Assembly (NCBI GenBank): GCA_020722805.1 | Contig: DYKA01000003.1 | Coordinates: 1 to 42,578 of the forward strand | Reading direction: 5' to 3' | Source: Vermiphilus sp. | Lineage (GTDB): Bacteria; Ratteibacteria; UBA8468; B48-G9; DTJG01 | Length of the DNA stretch: 42,578 nt | In this document: one piece after another, positions 34,028-42,107 of the stretch | Numbering within the stretch: the stretch's first letter is position 1 | How the letters are laid out: each line of letters opens with the position of its first letter | The notes under the pieces: model-generated | Database searches by the model: none | Told to the model about the DNA's origin: nothing | Seen by the model: only the letters and a program-made list of their open reading frames with translations | Position numbers and translations under genes: made by a program

Positions 34028-34806
34028 TTCTTGGCTCCATTAGGTTTGGCGCAAACACGTCATGGATAGAACCAGTGGGAAAAACCATAGATGAAACAAT
34101 AAACTTCCCGTGGGAAAAGGATAATCAGTTCATTGATATCGCACTGACGGGTCTTGAATACGCAGTAAAACGTCTGAAAAACAAGTGTTATGTCTATCTT
34201 TCAGGTTATCACTCGCCACTTGAACTCGCATTTATCCTGAGGGGTTCTGATTTCTTTCTTGACATCTATAATTGTCCTGAAAAGGTCCACGTACTGATCA
34301 GGAGATGTGATGAAGCACTGAAATGGGTATATCAGATAATTGAAAAAAATGTAAAGAGCGAGAATAATGGAATTATTGCAGGATATCTGTGGATGGGAAA
34401 AGGGCTTCCTTTTTTAAGCGATGATGCAGCAGGGCTTCTTTCTCCGCAGCACTATAGAGAATTTGGGGTACCTTATACAGATGAGGTTTTCAGAAGGTTT
34501 GGGGGTGGATTTCTTCATCTACATACTCAAGCATATCATCAAATGGAAAATGTATCAAACATGGGACACCTGATAATGTATAACTGGAGACCCGATCCCG
34601 GTACATCTGAAGCCATTACTATTCTTGATACACTTATTGATGGGGCAAGAAGAAAAATTGTGCTGATAATAGCAGACGCAGAATCAATAAGAAGAAATAT
34701 TTTACTTTTGGCGCAGGGCAGATTTTTTCTTCTCTGTTACTGCAGAAATCGCATAGAACAGGAGTCCATCGTTAACTTTGTTAGGGAGAAAGCACCAATA
34801 GAATAA
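34024..34806 (+). CDS. C-terminal fragment of the second UroD-like protein
   Basis: A 260-residue ORF with UroD-superfamily character: ILGSIRFGANTSWIEPVG, an amphipathic middle and GGGFLHLHTQAYHQMENVSN, where HLHT stands at the place of the usual zinc-binding HxC element. The reading frame is open upstream of its ATG into the end of the previous ORF, which is in another frame. It is very likely the rest of the gene begun at 33722. It closes the cluster and its stop codon lies in a short inverted repeat. Confidence 0.65.
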   Translation: MILGSIRFGANTSWIEPVGKTIDETINFPWEKDNQFIDIALTGLEYAVKRLKNKCYVYLSGYHSPLELAFILRGSDFFLDIYNCPEKVHVLIRRCDEALKWVYQIIEKNVKSENNGIIAGYLWMGKGLPFLSDDAAGLLSPQHYREFGVPYTDEVFRRFGGGFLHLHTQAYHQMENVSNMGHLIMYNWRPDPGTSEAITILDTLIDGARRKIVLIIADAESIRRNILLLAQGRFFLLCYCRNRIEQESIVNFVREKAPIE

Positions 34807-34818
34807 CCGGTGGTTATT
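34802..34818 (+). terminator. Small hairpin at the end of the UroD-like cluster
   Basis: AATAACC (34802-34808), loop GGT and GGTTATT (34812-34818) form a perfect 7-pair stem that includes the stop codon. There is no run of T after it, so intrinsic termination would be weak. From here to 34900 I see no gene. Confidence 0.3.
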
Positions 34819-34900
34819 GAATATCCCTTGCAGTCCTATACAAAAAAATTGGGCTTGACCACACTCTCGCTCCAGATACAGTCAATGCCCGAATATATTT

Positions 34901-34929
34901 TTGACATTTTATTCTGGTTGAAGTAAGAT
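34901..34929 (+). promoter_or_regulatory. Promoter of the RND efflux operon
   Basis: A consensus TTGACA (34901-34906), a 17-base spacer and TAAGAT (34924-34929) predict transcription start near 34936. The leader then runs about 85 bases to a small lipoprotein-like ORF and about 260 bases to the adaptor gene. Confidence 0.7.
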
Positions 34930-34945
34930 TTTTTTCACTGTAGCA

Positions 34946-34971
34946 GTAAACACTCAATAAAGTACATTTTA
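34946..34971 (+). repeat. 26-base repeat, copy 2 (efflux leader)
   Basis: GTAAACACTCAATAAAG and the following nine bases match 24061-24086 at 24 of 26 positions. The reading frame even gives VNTQ-stop, as at the ctpA 3' end, but upstream similarity fades quickly. Confidence 0.65.
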
Positions 34972-34976
34972 CACTG

Positions 34977-35007
34977 AATATTCAGTAAACGATGCTTACT
35001 GAATATT
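34977..35007 (+). promoter_or_regulatory. 12-base-pair inverted repeat in the efflux leader
   Basis: AATATTCAGTAA (34977-34988) and TTACTGAATATT (34996-35007) are exact reverse complements around the 7-base loop ACGATGC. The left part also sits in the 14-base palindrome ACTGAATATTCAGT. No T run follows, so I read it as an operator or an RNA control hairpin just before a ribosome binding site, not as a terminator. Confidence 0.65.
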
Positions 35008-35021
35008 GGCCAGGAGCAATT

Positions 35022-35111
35022 GTGAAACAAATGTCTTGTATTTTGCTGGTGGTTTTATTCATAATGATTTTTGCTGTTGGATGCAGCATGCGACTTCAGA
35101 TAGGCAAGTAG
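35022..35111 (+). CDS. 29-residue lipoprotein-like peptide in the efflux leader
   Basis: A short ORF below the ORF-track limit. It starts at GTG 35022 with AGGAG five bases upstream. The product has a short basic start (MKQ), a hydrophobic stretch (ILLVVLFIMIFAVG) and a lipobox-like AVGC, followed by only eight residues (SMRLQIGK). It could be a tiny entericidin-like lipoprotein or a leader peptide whose translation controls the pump genes. No homologue is recognised by eye. Confidence 0.5.
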   Translation: MKQMSCILLVVLFIMIFAVGCSMRLQIGK

Positions 35112-35127
35112 TTTATACCAGGTTACA

Positions 35128-35155
35128 CGACATCAGATAAATAACAATGATGTCG
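35128..35155 (+). promoter_or_regulatory. 8-base-pair inverted repeat before the adaptor gene
   Basis: CGACATCA (35128-35135) and TGATGTCG (35148-35155) are exact reverse complements around 12 bases. It lies between the small ORF and the adaptor gene and could be an operator half-site pair or a leader hairpin. Confidence 0.45.
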
Positions 35156-35195
35156 CGGTTTAATCTAATCAAATACTTATTAAAAGGGGTATATT

Positions 35196-36344
35196 ATGAA
35201 AAGAATTTTTGTGATACTAATCCTGATATTTATTGCCATACTCGGATTCAGAATATACCAGAAATCCACAGCATATACTCCTCCCGGCATAGGTGAAATG
35301 CAAAAACAGTCAGGGATACCGGCTGATGTACTTGTTGTTCAGCCGCAAAATTTTTCAAAAAGTATTGATGCTACCGGCACCATAGGAAGCGAGGAGGAGG
35401 CCTATATTTCTGCAAAAATTCCAGGCAGGGTCGCTGCGGTGAATGCAGATGCAGGCATGCTTGTAAACAAAAATCAAATACTTCTGAGAATAGATGATTC
35501 CCAGTTAAAAATACAAAAGGCACAGATACAGAACCAGATAGTAATAGCACAGTCCAATCTTGATGCAGTCAAAATCCAGATGGATGACGCAGAACGCGAC
35601 TACAAACGGATGGAAGAATTATTCAATGAAAATGTTATCTCAAAAAAACAACTTGAGTCATATCAGGTTAAGTTTGAAACACTGAAGAAAAATTATGAGT
35701 CAGCAAGAAAAAACATTCAGGTCGTTAAAGATAGTCTCAAACTTATAGAAACACAAATTGAGGATTGCATCGTCAGAGCACCCTTCTCGGGAATTATAGG
35801 AACAAAAAGGGTTGAAACAGGCGAGGTTGTTGGAGCAGGAATGGTTCTGATGACACTTTATAATATCAACAATCTGAATGCCCAGATAAAAGTACCTGAA
35901 AATTATATACCTTTGATAAAAAAGGGTCAGGAGGTAGGAATGAAAACCGATGTCTCTGAACAGAAATTTTACGGAAAAATTACAAAAATTTCCGGAGCTG
36001 CTGACCCGAAAACAAAAATGTTTATTGCGTATGTTTCAATATCAAAGAATAATCTTCCTATAAAACCAGGCATGTTCGTTCAGGCAAATATTATTATCAG
36101 TGAAAGAAACAATGTTATCACTGTACCCCAGCAGGCAGTATTTGAAGATAAGGGAAAGAAATGCGTATATATTGTTGAAAAAGACACAGCGAAAAAAGTT
36201 GAAATAATTACCGGCGAAAAAACAGACAACCTGATTGAGGTTAAATCAGGACTTGTCCCGGGAAATACGGTTGTGGTTTTCGGTAAGGAAAACCTTTTAT
36301 CTGGCGCAAAAGTGAAAATTGTAAAAACAGAAAAAATGCAATGA
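35196..36344 (+). CDS. RND efflux pump periplasmic adaptor subunit (HlyD/AcrA family)
   Basis: A 382-residue membrane fusion protein that links the inner-membrane pump to an outer-membrane channel. An N-terminal membrane segment (VILILIFIAILGFRIY) is followed by the split lipoyl/barrel-sandwich halves: IPGRVAAVNADAGMLVNKNQ, then DCIVRAPFSGIIGTKRVETGEVV. A coiled-coil hairpin lies between them (about 100-190), and beta-barrel and membrane-proximal domains follow (KPGMFVQANI). AGGGG precedes the ATG. It overlaps the pump gene by 4 bases. No outer-membrane TolC-like gene is in the window. Confidence 0.95.
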   Translation: MKRIFVILILIFIAILGFRIYQKSTAYTPPGIGEMQKQSGIPADVLVVQPQNFSKSIDATGTIGSEEEAYISAKIPGRVAAVNADAGMLVNKNQILLRIDDSQLKIQKAQIQNQIVIAQSNLDAVKIQMDDAERDYKRMEELFNENVISKKQLESYQVKFETLKKNYESARKNIQVVKDSLKLIETQIEDCIVRAPFSGIIGTKRVETGEVVGAGMVLMTLYNINNLNAQIKVPENYIPLIKKGQEVGMKTDVSEQKFYGKITKISGAADPKTKMFIAYVSISKNNLPIKPGMFVQANIIISERNNVITVPQQAVFEDKGKKCVYIVEKDTAKKVEIITGEKTDNLIEVKSGLVPGNTVVVFGKENLLSGAKVKIVKTEKMQ

Positions 36345-39300
36345 ATCCTGTTAGATTGGCAGTAAAAAAACCTGTTTTTGTTCTGGTCATATTTTTCATC
36401 ATAATGCTGCTTGGCTTCTTCTCGCTTCCAAAGTTGCACGTTGATCTTGCTCCAAAGGTTGAAATTCCTATCGTCACCGTTATTACTGTTTACCCTGGTG
36501 CAGGACCAGACCAGGTTGAAACCCTTGTGACAAAACCCATTGAAGATGCCATAAGCACAACGAATAATCTGAAGAATATAAAATCAAGCTCTGTTGAGGG
36601 CGTGTCAATCATTGTGGCTGAGTTCAACATGGGTTCATCTGTTGACATCGCAGTAACTGACGTAAGGGAAAAGGTCTCCTCAATGATTGGAGATCTTCCT
36701 GAGGGCGCAAAACAGCCCGAGATTTTGAAGCTTGATATAAACGCGTCACCCATCCTTTATCTCAGCATCACAGGTAATGACCTTAAAAAGATCTACGACG
36801 TGGCCGACAACTTTGTCAGGGTGAAACTCCAGACCGTTCAGGGCGTCGGAAAAATAGATATTATCGGTGGTGAAAAAAGAGAAATAAGAGTTGAGGCAAT
36901 TCCTGAAAGACTCCTGTATTATGAGATTGATCTGACAACCATTGCACAGAGATTGAAGGTTGAAAATATCAACATTCCTTCCGGTCATTTTCTGATGGAT
37001 GATAGAGAGGTTTCAGGAAGATTAAATACAGAATTCAAAAGCCCCGAAGAAATAAAGCTCATTGACCTGCCTGTCTTTGATATGTCAACCGGAAGTATCA
37101 GAACAGTTCCTCTCAGCAGTGTTGCGAATGTATTTGACACAACAGCCGAAATAAGAGATAAAACAAGAACAAATGGCAAAGATTCTGTTGGAATCATTGT
37201 TCAAAAACAGCCAGACGCAAACACTATCCAGGTTGTGGATAGTGTAAGAAAGGTTCTTCCTGATATCCAGAAAGGGCTTCCAGAAGACTCAAAAATTGCA
37301 ATCGTGACTGATACATCAGAGTTTATCAAGGATGCTGTGAGTGATGTCTGGCATAAACTTTTTATAGCAGTCATTCTGACAGGGCTTATACTTTTTGTCT
37401 TTTTGTACAGCGTGGGAAGCACGCTCATTGTCTGTCTTGCAATACCTGTTTCTCTTGTCGGGACACTTTTTTTTGCATATCTTTCAAGATTTACATTGAA
37501 TATTCTCTCCCTTTCAAGCTTAACCCTTTCAGTCGGCATTGTTGTTGACAGTTCAATTGTTATCATTGAAAACATATATAGACATAAAAAAGAATTGAAG
37601 GAAAAAGGCGAAGAGGCAGCAGAAAAAGGCGCTCTTGAGGTTGCTTCAGCAGTGAGTGCCACAATGCTTACCCATATGGTTGTGTTTCTGCCGATTGTAT
37701 TTATGTCGGGTCTTGTGGGACAGTTTTTCAAAGAATTCGGGATGATACAGGTTTATACATCCCTGCTTGCTCTGGGAGTGGGTTTTACCCTGACACCGAT
37801 GCTGACAACAAAATTCCTGAAAGATACCGGAGAAAAAGATTGGGCAATAAAAGCAGAGAAAAAATTTGAACAGTTCAAAAATGGATATAGAAGAACTCTT
37901 TTGAAATTTTTACATAGGCCCGGACCGGTGCTTGTGGTTATCGGCATACTGATACCGCTCAGCTTTACATTGCTTCCTTTTATCGGCATTGAAATGATAA
38001 CAAATGCAGACGAAGGAATATACAATATATCCCTCAGAATGCCCCCGGGCACAAATCTCCAGAAAACAGAATCAATTGTAAAAGTCATTGAAGAAAAGGT
38101 GTTATCAATACCTGAAACAGATCAGGTTTTCGCAACTATTGGAAAGATTTCAGGAATGTTTGCCGGCATGGGCTCAGAAGGTCCTGAATATGCTCAGCTT
38201 CTGGTAAAACTCAAGGACGTAAGAAAAAAATCAACCACCCAAATAGTGGAAGAAATTAAACCGTTTCTCGCAGGAATACCAGGAACTATTACAGTTGCTG
38301 AGCAAAGCACAATCGGTTCAGGCGGCAGACCGCCTCTTGAAATATATATCACAGGCACAGATGAAAAATCAGTAATACAGACATCTGAAGAGGTACTTAA
38401 TATAGTCCAGTCAACTGATGGAGTTTCAAGTGCTGATTCATCATATAATCCAGGCAAACCAGAGATAAATTTTGTCATTAAAAGACCCAAGTTAGCTCAG
38501 TACAATCTGAATTCAAATCAGGCTGCAATGATATGCAGGTCTGCTCTTGAAGGAATAGTCCCATCAAAATTCAGGGTTGGTGAAAATGAATATGATATAA
38601 GGGTAACGATACCAGAAAAAGATAAAAAAGATATAAATGTACTTGAAAATCTAACAATTGTAAATCCCATGCAAAATGTTTTCTTGTTAAAACAGATCGC
38701 TGAAATAAAAGAAACATATGGACCAACAACCAGAGAAAGATACGATAGAAAACCGAGTGTTACAATACTCGGAAATATTAACAAACCCCTGGGAACAGTG
38801 ATGGCAACATTGAATAAAGAGATAAAAAAACTAAATCTTCCAGAAGGCACATCCATAATATTTGGAGGTCAGAGTGAAAGAATGGCTGAATCCTTCAGAG
38901 ACCTTTTTCTTGCTTTGATTCTGTCGGTGCTGCTTGTTTATCTTGTAATGGCGGCTCAGTTTGAAAGCTGGGTGGAACCATTTATCATTATGGGAACACT
39001 TCCTCTATCAATTATTGGAATTCTTACAGGCCTTTTTATAACAGGAAAGACAATAAACATATTCAGTTTAATGGGGATGATTGTTCTTGTTGGAATAGTT
39101 GTAAGCAATGGCATATTGATTGTCAACTTTGCAAAAAATCTGATTCAAAGGGGTAAAAACCCTGAAGAGTCAGTTATTGAAGCAAGTGCATCAAGATTGA
39201 GGCCGATTTTGATGACAACTCTGTCTATGATAGGCGGAATGCTACCGCTTGCACTTGCTGTTGGAAAAGGCTCTGTGCTTAAAGCACCGATGGCTGTCAG

Positions 39301-39400
39301 CGTTATCAGCGGGTTGATAAGTTCCACTCTTTTAACTCTTTTTATTATTCCGCTTGTCTATTTGTTTTACGCGAGACGAAAATATAAAAAACAGCAATAG
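36341..39400 (+). CDS. RND family efflux transporter, inner-membrane permease (AcrB/MexF-like)
   Basis: A 1019-residue proton-driven pump. The first membrane helix (VFVLVIFFIIMLLGFFSLP) is followed by PKVEIPIVTVITVYPGAGPDQVE, a hydrophobic/amphiphilic efflux signature. Two repeats of large periplasmic loop plus a bundle of helices are visible. The centre of the first bundle has TLSVGIVVDSSIVIIENIYRH, with the acidic residue of the proton relay, and the second has MGMIVLVGIVVSNGILIVNFA. The length is normal and the gene appears intact. The substrate cannot be predicted. The TAG stop overlaps the 3' end of tRNA-Thr on the other strand. Confidence 0.96.
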   Translation: MNPVRLAVKKPVFVLVIFFIIMLLGFFSLPKLHVDLAPKVEIPIVTVITVYPGAGPDQVETLVTKPIEDAISTTNNLKNIKSSSVEGVSIIVAEFNMGSSVDIAVTDVREKVSSMIGDLPEGAKQPEILKLDINASPILYLSITGNDLKKIYDVADNFVRVKLQTVQGVGKIDIIGGEKREIRVEAIPERLLYYEIDLTTIAQRLKVENINIPSGHFLMDDREVSGRLNTEFKSPEEIKLIDLPVFDMSTGSIRTVPLSSVANVFDTTAEIRDKTRTNGKDSVGIIVQKQPDANTIQVVDSVRKVLPDIQKGLPEDSKIAIVTDTSEFIKDAVSDVWHKLFIAVILTGLILFVFLYSVGSTLIVCLAIPVSLVGTLFFAYLSRFTLNILSLSSLTLSVGIVVDSSIVIIENIYRHKKELKEKGEEAAEKGALEVASAVSATMLTHMVVFLPIVFMSGLVGQFFKEFGMIQVYTSLLALGVGFTLTPMLTTKFLKDTGEKDWAIKAEKKFEQFKNGYRRTLLKFLHRPGPVLVVIGILIPLSFTLLPFIGIEMITNADEGIYNISLRMPPGTNLQKTESIVKVIEEKVLSIPETDQVFATIGKISGMFAGMGSEGPEYAQLLVKLKDVRKKSTTQIVEEIKPFLAGIPGTITVAEQSTIGSGGRPPLEIYITGTDEKSVIQTSEEVLNIVQSTDGVSSADSSYNPGKPEINFVIKRPKLAQYNLNSNQAAMICRSALEGIVPSKFRVGENEYDIRVTIPEKDKKDINVLENLTIVNPMQNVFLLKQIAEIKETYGPTTRERYDRKPSVTILGNINKPLGTVMATLNKEIKKLNLPEGTSIIFGGQSERMAESFRDLFLALILSVLLVYLVMAAQFESWVEPFIIMGTLPLSIIGILTGLFITGKTINIFSLMGMIVLVGIVVSNGILIVNFAKNLIQRGKNPEESVIEASASRLRPILMTTLSMIGGMLPLALAVGKGSVLKAPMAVSVISGLISSTLLTLFIIPLVYLFYARRKYKKQQ

Positions 39401-39470
39401 CCCACGGGGAGATTTGAACTCCCGACCCGTCGCTTACGAAGCGACTGCTCTACCGCTGAGCTACGAGGGC
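39399..39470 (-). tRNA. tRNA-Thr (anticodon CGT)
   Basis: A 72-base cloverleaf on the minus strand. The D arm is GCTC/GAGC, the anticodon stem is GTCGC/GCGAC around loop TTCGTAA (anticodon CGT, reading ACG), and the T arm is GGGAG TTCAAAT CTCCC. The acceptor GCCCTCG/CGTGGGC pairs except for one U-U mismatch at 5-68. The discriminator is U and CCA is not encoded. The last two bases overlap the TAG of the RND gene. Confidence 0.93.
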
Positions 39471-39478
39471 ACATTATA

Positions 39479-39507
39479 ATTATACACAAAAAGCACCACT
39501 TATGAAA
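39479..39507 (-). promoter_or_regulatory. Probable promoter of tRNA-Thr
   Basis: On the minus strand TTTCAT (39502-39507), a 17-base spacer and a consensus TATAAT (39479-39484) lie 8 bases before the tRNA 5' end. A second TATAAT follows directly. Confidence 0.5.
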
Positions 39508-39509
39508 AT

Positions 39510-40637
39510 TCACCTCTTTGTTATGTTTGAAAGAGCATATCTTGCAACATCATTCAATTCACTGTATGGATAAAAAATTGCAATCTGTCTGAAACAATTC
39601 TTTGCTTTTTCCTTTTCTCCTTTATCAAGGTAAAGCGTGCCAAGATTATACAAAGCATTATCAGCAAAATTACTGAAAGGATTATTCCGTATGAATCTTC
39701 TGTAAGCCAGAATTGCTTCATCAAATAGTCCTTGGTCCTGCAGTAATTCTGCAAATCTATATCCCAATGATTTAGGAATCCGAACTTCCGAGAACCTTTT
39801 CAGTGCTTCTCCGTAAAGGACCGCTGATTCTCTTTCATTCTTCTCCTGCACCAGGTGTTTAATCTGATTTTCCACATTGAAAAGTTCAACCTGATCTTCA
39901 AATGGGATTATCTTCATCACGCTTTCCCCGGCAATATCGTAAAGAAAACTGCTGCCGGACTTGATGTTCAACACATACCTCATACGTTGAAATCCTTTCG
40001 TAAGCAGCGCAATCCCCATGCCTGCCAGAAATCCTCCGATATGAGCACCAAAAGCAATGCCGGAAGTTGCTGATGAATTTACATTCATCATCATTCCGAT
40101 AATCTGCTGGACAAACCAGAATGAAATCCAGAAATATGAAAAAATGTTGAACGTTCCGGTATAAATTTTAAAGATAAGAAAAAGCCAGTACCAGAAGGTA
40201 ATTCTACTTTTCGGAAACAGCATCAGATAAGCACCCAGCACTCCTGATATAGCGCCGGAGGCACCAATTGAAGGAATTGTTCTTGCATCACCGTTTGTAA
40301 AAAACCCATAAAAAAGTGCAGCGATTATCCCGGAAAAAAGATAAAAAAGGAAGTACTGGAAATGTCCCCATCTATCCTCAAGGTTATCACCCATCAGATA
40401 CAGATACCACATGTTTCCTATAAGATGCATTATGCTTCCATGTAAAAACATTGAGGTAAAAATTGTAAACCATGAAAATCTTGCAGGAATAAACCCAAAA
40501 TTCCTGATAATTTCTTCATATCCACTGCTGAAACCAAACAAAAAATAAATAATGACATTTGTAAAAATTATCGTATAATTGATAACAGGGATTTTTTTAA
40601 CTCCAAATTCATCACGAATCGGCCAGAAAAAAAACAT
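39510..40637 (-). CDS. Rhomboid family intramembrane serine protease with C-terminal TPR repeats
   Basis: A 375-residue membrane protein. The rhomboid domain (about 1-215) has FTSMFLHGSIMHLIGNMWYL, with the conserved HxxxN helix, then the catalytic Ser in SIGASGAISGVLGAYL and the catalytic His in AFGAHIGGFLAGM. A soluble region follows, with TPR-like units (about 285-370) such as EAILAYRRFIRNNPFSNFAD and ALYNLGTLYLDKGEKEKAKN. Rhomboid proteases cut substrates within the membrane; the TPR part may recruit partners. AAGGA precedes the ATG. It diverges from the glycosyltransferase gene across 30 bases. Confidence 0.94.
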   Translation of the reverse strand: MFFFWPIRDEFGVKKIPVINYTIIFTNVIIYFLFGFSSGYEEIIRNFGFIPARFSWFTIFTSMFLHGSIMHLIGNMWYLYLMGDNLEDRWGHFQYFLFYLFSGIIAALFYGFFTNGDARTIPSIGASGAISGVLGAYLMLFPKSRITFWYWLFLIFKIYTGTFNIFSYFWISFWFVQQIIGMMMNVNSSATSGIAFGAHIGGFLAGMGIALLTKGFQRMRYVLNIKSGSSFLYDIAGESVMKIIPFEDQVELFNVENQIKHLVQEKNERESAVLYGEALKRFSEVRIPKSLGYRFAELLQDQGLFDEAILAYRRFIRNNPFSNFADNALYNLGTLYLDKGEKEKAKNCFRQIAIFYPYSELNDVARYALSNITKR

Positions 40638-40667
40638 AGAAAATTGTCCTTTTTATAAAATTATATT

Positions 40668-41603
40668 ATGAATTCCGGAAGGTTCAAAAATGCGCTTGTT
40701 GTAAAACCTGGAAGCATCGGCGATACTGTTGCTGCATTTCCCGTATTTTATTCCCTGAAAGAAAATTCTTACAATGTTTATTTTATTGGCTCAGAAAAAA
40801 TGATCGGTTATCTTGAAAGAATAAAATTTATTGAAAAGGGTATTGGCTTCGGTGATTCACGCCTTTTAGAATTTTTTACTTATCAGAGAAAATTCACGGT
40901 TCCTGAAATGCCAGATTTTGACATTGTTATTTCCTACATTGAACCAGATACTATATTCGGCCAGAACATCCTGAATACATATAAGGATAATGCTGTTTTT
41001 CATCCTGTGCCAGAAGAACCTGCCAGTCATATCACTGAATTTCTTCTTGAACCCCTTCATAAATCAGGAATAAAAGTAATGTTTGATATAGAAAGAAAGG
41101 TAAACAAACATGGTAATGACATTCTTTTTATTCATCCTGGCAGCGGAAGCAAAAAGAAAAACCTGCCACCCGAAGGTTTTCTTGAAATTTTTACAGAATT
41201 GAACCAAACATGCGAGTGCAGGATAATAATCGGGGAATGCGAAAAGTCAGATATGGACTACTGGGTTAAAAATGCTGGAGCCGAAAATATCATTGAACCG
41301 GAAACAATAGATGAACTTGCAAAAAAACTTGAAAATGGTTCCTGGTTTATTGGGAATGACAGCGGTGTTTCTCACCTTGCAGCATTTCTTGGATTAGATA
41401 CATTTATCATCTTTGGACCAACAGACCCACAGATATGGGCTCCGAAAGGCAAAAAAGTTAAAATCATACAGACAACTGCAGAGTGCGCACCCTGCAATTA
41501 CCAGACAAGAAAAAATTGTCAGAGTATGAAATGCTTGAAAGAGATAAACGTTCAGTCTATCATATCTATGATAAAACAGGTTGTGAAGAAGAAAAGGAGG
41601 TGA
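40668..41603 (+). CDS. Glycosyltransferase family 9 (heptosyltransferase-like) protein
   Basis: A 311-residue GT-B fold enzyme. VVKPGSIGDTVAAFPVFYSL near the N-terminus and FIHPGSGSKKKNLPPEGF, WFIGNDSGVSHLAAFLG and FIIFGPTDPQIWAP in the C-terminal half are the family 9 blocks, including the nucleotide-sugar site. Known members add heptose or related sugars to lipopolysaccharide core; the acceptor here is unknown. The ATG has no ribosome binding site. TAAAAT lies at exactly -12 to -7 but without a recognisable -35 box, so leaderless expression is possible but weakly supported. Confidence 0.9.
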   Translation: MNSGRFKNALVVKPGSIGDTVAAFPVFYSLKENSYNVYFIGSEKMIGYLERIKFIEKGIGFGDSRLLEFFTYQRKFTVPEMPDFDIVISYIEPDTIFGQNILNTYKDNAVFHPVPEEPASHITEFLLEPLHKSGIKVMFDIERKVNKHGNDILFIHPGSGSKKKNLPPEGFLEIFTELNQTCECRIIIGECEKSDMDYWVKNAGAENIIEPETIDELAKKLENGSWFIGNDSGVSHLAAFLGLDTFIIFGPTDPQIWAPKGKKVKIIQTTAECAPCNYQTRKNCQSMKCLKEINVQSIISMIKQVVKKKRR

Positions 41604-41609
41604 ATGAAA

Positions 41610-41933
41610 ATGAAGAAAACATTTATTATATTGTCTTTATTCTGTCTATGTCTTTTCATCAGCGGATGCAGTAAGAAACCCGCTGGTGAAATAGGAGAAA
41701 AAGCAAAAGAAACAGGTGAAAAAGTATTCCAGAAACTCAGAGGTACGGCCCATCAGGACAACCTTATGTATCTCAAAAACAAGATCAATACTTACAAGCG
41801 GCAGAATGGAAGGTATCCTGATTCACTGCAACAACTTGTCAATGAAGGTTTTATTGACAGAATACCCGAGCCACCTGCAGGAATGCAGTATCAATATGAC
41901 CCATCAACAGGAAAATTAAGTTTCAAGCAATAG
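41610..41933 (+). CDS. Small lipoprotein with a pseudopilin-like C-terminal segment
   Basis: A 107-residue lipoprotein. The signal KKTFIILSLFCLCLFISGC ends in a lipobox (FISGC), followed by a charged linker. The C-terminal part, NKINTYKRQNGRYPDSLQQL and VNEGFIDRIPEPPAG, resembles the YP-x-SL-xx-L / G-x-x-xx-P pattern of type II secretion major pseudopilins, but without a prepilin helix. I prefer ATG 41610 over 41604: GGAGG sits only three bases from 41604 and nine from 41610. It follows the glycosyltransferase stop closely. Function unknown. Confidence 0.8.
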   Translation: MKKTFIILSLFCLCLFISGCSKKPAGEIGEKAKETGEKVFQKLRGTAHQDNLMYLKNKINTYKRQNGRYPDSLQQLVNEGFIDRIPEPPAGMQYQYDPSTGKLSFKQ

Positions 41934-42107
41934 CTGTACTGGATATAAATCAAAAGTGCCGGCAAAACTTACGGCCAATTATTTCGCCTTCAGAGAATAC
42001 GAAAAATTGATGACTATTTTATACTTAAGATAAAACAGGGTTGTTCACCCCCATTTGATATTTCATAACTGAAGTATAAGAGTTCATTCTCAAAGCAGAA
42101 AAGAGTC

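Noticed and set aside
34977-35007. 12-pair inverted repeat as an intrinsic terminator
   Set aside because: The stem is AT-rich and followed by GGCCAGGAGC, a ribosome binding site region, not a run of T.
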